Of a stretch of 64,000 nt of DNA, positions 57,668 through 64,000 are shown one piece after another. Numbering within the stretch: position 1 is the first letter of the stretch; the number at the start of each line of letters is the position of its first letter. The position numbers and the translations under genes are program-made. The notes beneath the pieces were generated by a model that worked only from the letters and a program-made list of their open reading frames with translations, was not told where the DNA came from and did no database searches. The DNA is taken from assembly GCA_944391025.1 (NCBI GenBank), contig CALXSC010000088.1:1-64000 (forward strand). The letters are read 5' to 3'. The stretch comes from an uncultured Rickettsiales bacterium. Lineage in GTDB: Bacteria > Pseudomonadota > Alphaproteobacteria > Rickettsiales > UBA1997.

Positions 57668-58087
57668 TTATACCTTTGTCAAATCTGTAACTAAAGTTAC
57701 ATCAAAAAAACCAGCGTTATAAATTGCACTAACAACCGTTATAACCCTATTATAGGTTATATCCTTATCTGCCTTCACAAATATTTTTATATCCCTTTCG
57801 CCCATAGTCAATTCAGACAGCTTATTAGCCAAAGTATTAAGTTTTATTTGATCCTTTTCTAAATATATACTGCCATCTTTCCTGATACTAACAACTAGCG
57901 GTTCCCTCTTAACAACTATTATTTCAGCAGCTCCTTTTGGAAGTTCAATATTTACACCACCAAGCATAATAGGAGAAGCTATTAAAAAAACCATTAATAA
58001 GCAAAATAATACATCTACGAATGGAGCAAAATTAACATAATTATTACCCCTATCTCTTTTTAATTTTCTTCTAAGACTATTATTCAT
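57668..58087 (-). CDS. tolR: Tol-Pal system protein TolR (ExbD family)
   Basis: One membrane helix with the proton-path Asp in APFVDVLFCLLMVFL, then a small periplasmic domain. The ATG at 58087 follows a CAGGGGG site; a TTG at 58120 would add 11 residues and run into the repeat. Works with TolQ as a proton-driven stator. The gap to tolQ is 229 bases, long for this operon, and holds a repeat. Confidence 0.92.
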   Translation of the reverse strand: MNNSLRRKLKRDRGNNYVNFAPFVDVLFCLLMVFLIASPIMLGGVNIELPKGAAEIIVVKREPLVVSIRKDGSIYLEKDQIKLNTLANKLSELTMGERDIKIFVKADKDITYNRVITVVSAIYNAGFFDVTLVTDLTKV

Positions 58088-58111
58088 ATCAGACCCCCTG
58101 AAAAATAAATC

Positions 58112-58251
58112 TTTTTCCAAAAAACAAATTATACAAAAAAAACAAGAAACCTATAAAGTCTTTAACAGGGGCAGTATAAATATATCGCTCATTATTAAAA
58201 AACTTGGAACTTTGCAGAACTTTGAAATATAATTTAAAATTTTGTGAAAAA
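58112..58251. repeat. Dispersed palindromic repeat, copy B, inside the tol operon
   Basis: It begins CTTTTTCCAAAAAACAAA and ends TTTTGTGAAAAA. It matches copy A at 49791-49931 over the whole length at moderate identity. It lies between tolQ and tolR, and could be a processing or attenuating structure or a small insertion element. Confidence 0.5.
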
Positions 58252-58316
58252 TTATTAATTGTCATGATAATATAGCTTTTGTTAATTAATTTATAATTTC
58301 TTTTATAAGGCCTGCT

Positions 58317-59009
58317 TCATTGATCTAATTCTCTTGATAAAATTGTTAAAACATCAGAGCTAAAATTCATCATCTGATCCTCAAAATTATTTATTTTTAT
58401 ATTATAAATACTATAAAAAATAGTAGCTGGAATAGCCGCAATCAGACCAAAAATAGTTGTAATTAAAGCAGTAGCAATCCCAGGAGCTATAACAATTAAG
58501 CTACTATCCTGCATTGTAGAAATTGAAAGAAAGCTATTCATCAATCCCCAAACAGTTCCAAACAATCCAAAAAAAGTAGCAGTGGTTGAAACCACCAGTA
58601 AAAATGTCATACCGTATTTTAATTTAGCCATAGATTTTACAAGTGCAACCTCCATAACCGAAGCAAGCCTCTCTTTTAACGAATTCTTTTTGGCAGCATC
58701 TCCGCTTTTAACTATCGCCAACACATTGGAACTTTCCCATTCCTGCATAGCAGCAACAAAAATCATAGCAGAAGGATAATTGGCACTAGTCTTAACCTGT
58801 TTATAAATATCCTCCAACATTTTTCCCGACCAAAATAGTTTATCAAATTTATCGGTTTTTATTTTCAATAGCCTAAACTTAAATATCTTATCAAAAACAA
58901 TAGACCAGCTCCATACAGAATAAAAAACCAATATAATATAAATTGTTATTTCTATGGCATCAGATTTAGCCATCATATCAAATATTTGAAAATTTATATT
59001 TCCCGCCAT
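58317..59009 (-). CDS. tolQ: Tol-Pal system protein TolQ (ExbB family)
   Basis: Three membrane helices, with the conserved TVWGLMNSFLSI segment at the second and the GIATALITTIFGLIAAIPATIFY segment at the third, which carries the Thr residues of the proton path. The ATG at 59009 gives 230 residues, the normal size, with the first helix about 19 residues in; an ATG at 59060 would add 17. First gene of tolQ-R-A-B. Confidence 0.92.
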   Translation of the reverse strand: MAGNINFQIFDMMAKSDAIEITIYIILVFYSVWSWSIVFDKIFKFRLLKIKTDKFDKLFWSGKMLEDIYKQVKTSANYPSAMIFVAAMQEWESSNVLAIVKSGDAAKKNSLKERLASVMEVALVKSMAKLKYGMTFLLVVSTTATFFGLFGTVWGLMNSFLSISTMQDSSLIVIAPGIATALITTIFGLIAAIPATIFYSIYNIKINNFEDQMMNFSSDVLTILSRELDQ

Positions 59010-59120
59010 TTTAATTTTATTTTTATTTGTTAATTCCCAATTAATCAAATTATCATTCAAATTAATATATTTGCAAGAAAAAAATTAACAAAAATCAATT
59101 ATTTACAATAATAAATATAG

Positions 59121-59957
59121 TTAACGAATTTTCATAACTTCAAAAAATAATCTATCACAAACCTCACTAGTTTGATCGTTTCCACAACGATATCTAACCG
59201 TTCCAGTTAAACCATTTTCATCATCTATTTTTTTATCAACTTTCATAAATACTTTAGATAATTTTTCACCATTCAAATTTGATGAGCTTGTCCCAATCCA
59301 TAGAGTACCATATGGTATATTTTTTAAAAATTCTTGTTCAGAATTAGGCAAATAGTTTTCAAAAATATGAAATGTAAAAAACGAATCAGCAAAGCCATTT
59401 AAGCTAGGTAAAGTTTTATTAAAAATTTCTTTATCATATAAATTTACATCAGGTTTAAAACTAACTATATTTTCAAGATATAAATCAATAAATGGAGCAA
59501 CTGATACCGCTGATATTTTTGTATTATATGGCGCAGGAAAGCTTGAAATATCATAAGATTCACCTCCGCCATCATTTTTTAAATGAGGGCACATAGTTCC
59601 TCCGCACCAACCCATATAACCATCATTATTTAAATCTCCAGGCAATCTATCTTTGGCAACCCTAAAAGAAAAAACTGCACGTTTATAATTTTCAAACTCG
59701 TTAATCATATTTCTAACCTTTGCGCTCTCAATCAAACTTGCCCCGCCTGTTACGCCAGCAACCAGGAGACCTATTATTATTAATACTATTGATAGTTCTA
59801 TCAGAGAAAAAGCTAAAGCTTTTGATTTATTGTTTAATATTTTGAATTTTTAAAGATTTGATTATTATCAAAATAATTATCATTATTTTGATTTAAAGAT
59901 ATTTTTTGGGTTTTTAGTAATTTGACCCCCCCCCCGAATTTTAGAGAATTTTGTCAT
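59121..59957 (-). pseudogene. Pilin-like protein locus 3, G tract plus second frameshift
   Basis: Same layout as loci 1 and 2: ATG at 59955-59957 (M-T-K-F-S-K-I-R), a 10-base G tract, the AFSLIELSIVLIIIGLL signal, then a LPGDLNN motif and a C-terminal domain with CGGTMCPHL. At 10 G the frame ends in AAA-TAA-TGA. Even with 9 or 12 G the frame would fail, because an A run has four A here and five in locus 2 (near 59843-59846). So locus 3 needs two changes. The body from 59735 to 59121 is fully open. PilB/GspE ATPase lies 250 bases away. Confidence 0.65.
59926..59935 (-). repeat. 10-base G tract in the leader of pilin-like locus 3
   Basis: Ten uninterrupted C on the plus strand at the position conserved in all three loci. 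Confidence 0.9.
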
Positions 59958-60208
59958 ATGATTAATTTTATCATTAATAATATAAATAAAAATATTAGAA
60001 AATTTAATAAAGTCAGGGGAAAACAAAATAACAAAGGGTATCTATATACAAAATTAATCTAGTTTATATGGACCATGAAAAATTGGCATAATATTTTCTT
60101 CAGCAAGCGCTATGCTAGCCAACGCACGCCGCAATTTCAATGAAAAATTCCCATAACCGCGCGCCACGGCACAGGCAACAAAAATTATAATATATAATAA
60201 TGATAATA

Positions 60209-62005
60209 TTATTCAGAAAGAAAGGCAGTCATATCAACAACCCTAATCAGCTCTTCTAATGTTGTAAGTCCGCTTAAAACCTTTCTAGCGCCGTCAACCT
60301 GCATAGTTACATAGCCTCTTTTAGAAAGATATTCCAATATTTCTTTTTTTCTAGCTTCCCTAACTATCATGTCATCTATTTCTTTATCTACATCTAGAAC
60401 CTCTATAATAGCCATTCTTTGGGCGTAGCCCTTGCCTTTGCACCTTTCGCATCCTGTACCCCTATATAGATGGTCAACACCCTCCATTTCCTTTTCCCCT
60501 AAAACTCTTGTAAGAATTGTTTTTTCTTCTTCTGTTATAGGATATTCATGCTTGCAATATGGACAAACAGTTCTAGCCAACCTCTGTGCAATAACAGCGA
60601 TTAAGGCGCCTGACAATAAATATGGCTGAACACCAATCTGTAAAAGCCTAGGTATTGCAGAAAATGCGTCATTGGTATGCAGTGAAGTATAAACCTGGTG
60701 GCCGGTCATGGCAGCCTGCACGGCCGCAATAGCAGTTTCCTGGTCCCTAACCTCACCCACCAATATAACATCCGGGTCTTGTCTTAAAAGAGTTCTTATG
60801 CCCTCAGCAAACGTAACTCCAATCTCTGGATTAATATTTGACTGTCTAATTAACGGCAACCTATATTCAACAGGATTTTCAAGGGTCATTATATTTATGT
60901 CCATGCTGTTAATCATATTCAAAAGAGTATAAAGCGTAGTGGTTTTACCAGAACCAGTAGGACCAGTCAAAATAACAATACCGTCAGGTCTTTTTATACA
61001 TTTTTGAACTATAGCCATATTTTTTTCATTAAAGCCAAGCTTTTCAAGGGATAATATGGACTGTTTCTCGTCCAAAATTCTCATAACTATATTTTCACCA
61101 GCGACAGTAGGTTGGGATGAAACCCTGAAATCAATATTTCTTCCCAAAATAGTACTTTGAATTCTTCCATCCTGGGGTTTTCTAGTCTCGGCAATGTTCA
61201 TGCCGGCCATAATTTTAATACGAACCGCAATGGATGCCCAATATTTGTTATGGAAAGTTCTTATTTGCTCCATTTTACCATTAATTCTATATCTCAGTCT
61301 TAAAAAGAAATCCTCAGGTTCAAAGTGCAAATCCGACGCGCCACTCCTAACGGCATCTGTTAATAACGCATCAACAAGACGCACCATAGGGCTTTTATAG
61401 TTGCCCTGCATACTTTCCTGGTCATCAAAATCTACCTTTGCACCCTCAATTTCCTTTAGAATACCATCAATAGACATTTCATAGTCATAGTATTGGTCTA
61501 TTGCTTTTAATATATCAGTTTCCGTAGCAAAAACAGGTATTATTTTAAAATTAGCTGGGAAAAATCTTTTTATCTGGTCCAAAGTAATAATATCATATAA
61601 ATCTGATATCGCAACAGTTATGCTACTTCTAGTAAATGAAACTGGTATTATCTTATTTTGAATAGCAAATCCCTTTGGCACCTTATGAACCAGTCTTTGA
61701 TCGATTATGGATGATTTTAGATCAAACTTTTGGCTTCCAGCCTGAGCGCTTAAAACTTCGCCAAGCATAGAATCAGTTATTAATCCCATCTTTACCAATA
61801 TATTTCCAATACTTTCAGTACTGTTCTTATCTTTTTTCTCTTTTAGAGCAACATCCAATTGGTCTTTTGTTATAATCTTTTTATCCAATAACAATTTGCC
61901 AATATCATTTTCACCAAAAGCTTTATTTGCAACCTGTTGTACAACCTTTTTATTTTGCTCTTCCTGAGGGTGATTTTGTTGATCTTTATTAGTATTATCA
62001 ACCAT
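60209..62005 (-). CDS. Type IV pilus/type II secretion assembly ATPase (PilB/GspE)
   Basis: Hexameric ATPase that powers pilus or pseudopilus assembly at the inner membrane. The N-terminal MshEN-like domain (KLLLDKKIITKDQLDVAL) is followed by the motor: GPTGSGKTTTLYTLL (Walker A), LRQDPDVILVGEVRDQETA (Asp and Walker B boxes), and THTNDA-like YTSLHTND. A tetracysteine zinc site (CPYCKHEYP, GCERCKGKG) is typical. At 598 residues it is normal. Its likely clients are the pilin-like proteins here, one 250 bases downstream. Confidence 0.92.
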   Translation of the reverse strand: MVDNTNKDQQNHPQEEQNKKVVQQVANKAFGENDIGKLLLDKKIITKDQLDVALKEKKDKNSTESIGNILVKMGLITDSMLGEVLSAQAGSQKFDLKSSIIDQRLVHKVPKGFAIQNKIIPVSFTRSSITVAISDLYDIITLDQIKRFFPANFKIIPVFATETDILKAIDQYYDYEMSIDGILKEIEGAKVDFDDQESMQGNYKSPMVRLVDALLTDAVRSGASDLHFEPEDFFLRLRYRINGKMEQIRTFHNKYWASIAVRIKIMAGMNIAETRKPQDGRIQSTILGRNIDFRVSSQPTVAGENIVMRILDEKQSILSLEKLGFNEKNMAIVQKCIKRPDGIVILTGPTGSGKTTTLYTLLNMINSMDINIMTLENPVEYRLPLIRQSNINPEIGVTFAEGIRTLLRQDPDVILVGEVRDQETAIAAVQAAMTGHQVYTSLHTNDAFSAIPRLLQIGVQPYLLSGALIAVIAQRLARTVCPYCKHEYPITEEEKTILTRVLGEKEMEGVDHLYRGTGCERCKGKGYAQRMAIIEVLDVDKEIDDMIVREARKKEILEYLSKRGYVTMQVDGARKVLSGLTTLEELIRVVDMTAFLSE

Positions 62006-62019
62006 AAAAAGCTATAAAA

Positions 62020-62505
62020 TTAATATTTATAAATACTCAATAAACCTTGCAATTGCGTCAATACTATATAGGCGTCAAAACAACCAACCAAAATATAATT
62101 TGGAGTAGAATCCCATGACCTTAAAAGTAAAAATTTTTGAAGATTTTCTTTTCTCTGCTCTTTTTTTATCGCTTCAATTTCCTCTTTAGTCTTTCCAGCA
62201 TACAACTCTTTTTTGGATGGCTTAACAACCCTATTTTCAGGTTGAACCTTCAAGGTTTTTCTTATACATAGAATGTGCCAAAAGAAATAAACAGCAAGAA
62301 AAACAAAAATGATAGTAGCAATAAATTTATTGTTTATGGAATAGATGCTCCTCTGCAATAAAAAAGTTATTACTAATCCTGGTACAAGACCCCATAAATA
62401 AAGCATTGTTTTAAAATTAGCCTCACCTTTTGAAACAAGAATAACTTCTTCTTTAATTTTATTTAAAATTCCAAGGGATTTATTTTTTAAATCTTCTTTA
62501 CTCAT
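62020..62505 (-). CDS. Hypothetical inner-membrane protein upstream of the assembly ATPase
   Basis: A 161-residue protein with two membrane helices (residues about 37-55 and 62-82). An Arg/Lys/Glu-rich helix follows (KTKEEIEAIKKEQRKENL), and a final mildly hydrophobic stretch. Ends 15 bases before the ATPase gene, so both form an operon. It could be a pilus assembly platform accessory, but no family is recognised. Confidence 0.6.
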   Translation of the reverse strand: MSKEDLKNKSLGILNKIKEEVILVSKGEANFKTMLYLWGLVPGLVITFLLQRSIYSINNKFIATIIFVFLAVYFFWHILCIRKTLKVQPENRVVKPSKKELYAGKTKEEIEAIKKEQRKENLQKFLLLRSWDSTPNYILVGCFDAYIVLTQLQGLLSIYKY

Positions 62506-62589
62506 ACTTGATATACCGAATTTAATTTGCTATATTTATACTAATAAATGTTTTTTTTTAAATTACAAGATAAATTACTATTTTTTTTC

Positions 62590-62618
62590 TTGACAATAAA
62601 AAAATTATAGTTTAAACT
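62590..62618 (+). promoter_or_regulatory. Promoter of tRNA-Glu
   Basis: TTGACA (62590-62595), 17-base spacer, TAAACT (62613-62618), 12 bases before the mature tRNA. Confidence 0.75.
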
Positions 62619-62630
62619 CAGTAAAGCTGA

Positions 62631-62705
62631 GACCCCTTAGTCTAGCGGTTAGGACACCAGGTTTTCATCCTGGCGACACGGGTTCGAGTCCCGTAGGGGT
62701 CACCA
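62631..62705 (+). tRNA. tRNA-Glu (anticodon TTC)
   Basis: A 75-base cloverleaf with encoded CCA. Acceptor GACCCCT pairs with AGGGGTC. The anticodon stem-loop CCAGG-TTTTCAT-CCTGG gives TTC, and the T-loop is GGTTCGAGTCC. It is a substrate of MnmA encoded in this window. Confidence 0.97.
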
Positions 62706-63288
62706 ACTATTAACATTAAAGACTCAAAATTTAGAAATTAATGATTTAAAATCATTAATATTTTTTTATCTAAACATAATTTATATAAAACACCATAGCC
62801 GTAAATATTTTAGCCATAGCTAACTTATTTTCATCTTGCAGCTTAAAAATCTACTTTCCTTACAAATTGTTTTGTCTTGACAGCAAGTTTTGTATAATCC
62901 GCGATCTGACATTGACAAACAATCACGAAGCATTGCGTGCTTGCTTCAAATCATTAATAAAAAATAAATATGGATACTCTACGAAACATAAAAGCTACAG
63001 AAAATGTACTTGTACAATTTCACAAATGATGGATTTGACCAAATCATTTAACAAAACACTGAAGCAAATGAAAACGAGCAAGAAACTGAAGGTTTGCGAG
63101 AAAATGTCTCTGTATAGCAAGTCAATACAAACATTATATTCTATACTTAAAACCAATATATCGGTATTTATAGATAGTTATTTTTAAATTTTCTATAAAT
63201 TTATCTGCTATGCTCTTATAAATCACCTCTTGAAAAAATGAAAAATTAAAGTAATAATACTAATAAATAAGCAAATCAATATAGAAAA
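62706..63288. other. Gap with a doubtful ORF and repeat-like fragment
   Basis: At 62925-62950 the sequence CACGAAGCATTGCGTGCTTG recalls the CACGAAGC-rich element at 13640-13920. A weak open frame at 62867-63187 is listed separately. Nothing else is recognised. Confidence 0.4.
62867..63187 (+). CDS. Doubtful small ORF, Lys/Ser-rich
   Basis: 106 codons from a TTG start with five Cys in the first half and a Lys/Ser-rich second half (KTSKKLKVCEKM). The first third overlaps a repeat-like stretch. A start at the inner ATG-ATG (63026) would leave about 53 residues. No ribosome site and no known family; it may be non-coding. Confidence 0.25.
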   Translation: MFCLDSKFCIIRDLTLTNNHEALRACFKSLIKNKYGYSTKHKSYRKCTCTISQMMDLTKSFNKTLKQMKTSKKLKVCEKMSLYSKSIQTLYSILKTNISVFIDSYF

Positions 63289-63993
63289 ATGAAAAAATAT
63301 CTAATAAATTCAATGGAAAATATGCGGGATATAGGTGGATGTATAACCGCTTATGGTAAAATGCCATATCAAAAAATAATTAGAAGCAATTTGCCACAAA
63401 ATTTATCTTTGGAAGATCTTTCTTTTTTAAAAAAAATAAAAATAACCACCGTCATTGACTTTCGTAGCGAATTGGAATACAGTAAAAAAATCTCATCTTT
63501 TGAGGGAAATAAAAATTTTAATCTTTTTCATTGCCCTTTTGTTGTTGGACGAGATATTCCATCTACTCCACAAGATGTGCCATTATCCTACTTGCAAATT
63601 TTAGAAGATAAACAAAATGTACTAAATATCTTAAATATTATAGCTGATGCCGAAGATGGAGTTTTGTATTTTTGCAATGCTGGCAAGGATAGAACTGGAG
63701 TTATAACAGCATTGCTTATGCTATTTTTAGGCGTAAATTATGAAGATATAATTACAGATTATCTGCTTACAAAAGAATATTTGGCAGATATGCTGGCAAA
63801 ATTTATTGAAATTTCAGAGAAAGATATTTCAAAAATAATCATCCCGCATGCAGAATTTATACAAGAATTTATTGATGGTTTTATTGGCAAATATAAGAGC
63901 GTTTCCAATTATATGAAAATGATAGGATTTTCAGATGATATGCAGCTTAAATTAAAAAACAAATTAATCTATAATGGATCATCTAGTACATAA
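63289..63993 (+). CDS. Tyrosine/dual-specificity phosphatase-like protein
   Basis: The catalytic loop is YFCNAGKDRTGVITALLM (Cys-x5-Arg near residue 130), the pattern of the DSP/PTP-like and PtpB-type phosphatases. MRDIGGC near the start and VIDFRSELEY are typical of the tyrosine-phosphatase family Pfam calls Y_phosphatase3. Length 234 aa. No signal peptide. Such proteins are either metabolic or, in host-associated bacteria, secreted effectors that act on host phosphoproteins or lipids; the sequence does not decide this. Confidence 0.8.
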   Translation: MKKYLINSMENMRDIGGCITAYGKMPYQKIIRSNLPQNLSLEDLSFLKKIKITTVIDFRSELEYSKKISSFEGNKNFNLFHCPFVVGRDIPSTPQDVPLSYLQILEDKQNVLNILNIIADAEDGVLYFCNAGKDRTGVITALLMLFLGVNYEDIITDYLLTKEYLADMLAKFIEISEKDISKIIIPHAEFIQEFIDGFIGKYKSVSNYMKMIGFSDDMQLKLKNKLIYNGSSST

Positions 63994-64000
63994 ATAATTT

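Noticed and set aside
1-64000. CRISPR array, prophage, complete insertion sequence or rRNA
   Set aside because: No regular spaced repeats, phage structural genes, transposase genes or rRNA sequence were found on either strand.

Overview
The window reads as one chromosome segment of an AT-rich alphaproteobacterium, most like a host-associated Rickettsiales-type lineage. This rests on gene content, not on a phylogeny. It has a giant VirB6-type secretion channel gene, adjacent dnaG and rpoD, a CarD regulator, a Tol system, SecB, weak Shine-Dalgarno signals, many long orphan genes, and several decaying genes next to intact housekeeping genes. The TGA stop codon is used normally, for example in an ATGA overlap at 22237-22240.

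Layout. 1-5.9 kb: 3' part of a virB6-like gene, then a TrhP-type U32 gene. 6-14 kb: an orphan with a kinase-like catalytic loop, a membrane-anchored Hsp20, phosphomannomutase, a 671-residue orphan, dprA and a repeat-rich gap. 14-20 kb: DUF2335 protein, recA, an SH3 protein, a sulfatase-fold membrane enzyme, an RDD protein and the first of three related pilin-like loci. 20-23.5 kb: carD, an M23 peptidase, a fourth pilin-like protein, secB. 23.6-30.8 kb: a wrecked two-partner secretion locus: a filamentous hemagglutinin-like exoprotein in several frames with a metallopeptidase-like tip, a frameshifted downstream gene, a META protein and a broken FhaC/ShlB transporter. 30.8-38 kb: obgE with tRNA-Leu, a mannose-isomerase-like cupin, a nonsense-broken orphan, rpoD and dnaG. 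38-48 kb: a 1097-residue helical-repeat orphan with a cysteine-protease/acetyltransferase-like core, rlmN, a second protein with the same kind of core, and mgtA. 48-54 kb: upp, prs, mnmA, a leucine-rich-repeat protein, a dCMP-deaminase-like protein. 54-64 kb: second pilin-like locus, lptC-like gene, tolB-A-R-Q, third pilin-like locus, a PilB/GspE ATPase, tRNA-Glu, a tyrosine-phosphatase-like protein.

Two patterns stand out. First, three paralogous pilin-like loci each begin with the same short reading frame, which runs through a 10-11 base G tract before reaching the prepilin signal. At the tract lengths present, all three are out of frame, which is the layout of slipped-strand phase variation. 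A PilB/GspE ATPase gene lies beside the third locus. Second, the long orphans (starts at 6175, 10068, 32573, 41933 on the minus strand, and 43297) have isolated sigma-70 promoters, four of them near consensus with 17-base spacing, and short leaders. Two carry a His-Asp-Gln-Cys arrangement like the CE clan (YopJ/Ulp1) and two carry a kinase-like D-x4-N...D arrangement. They are candidate secreted effectors, and the virB6 gene makes a type IV system a plausible route. Function, secretion and phase switching are inferences from sequence alone.
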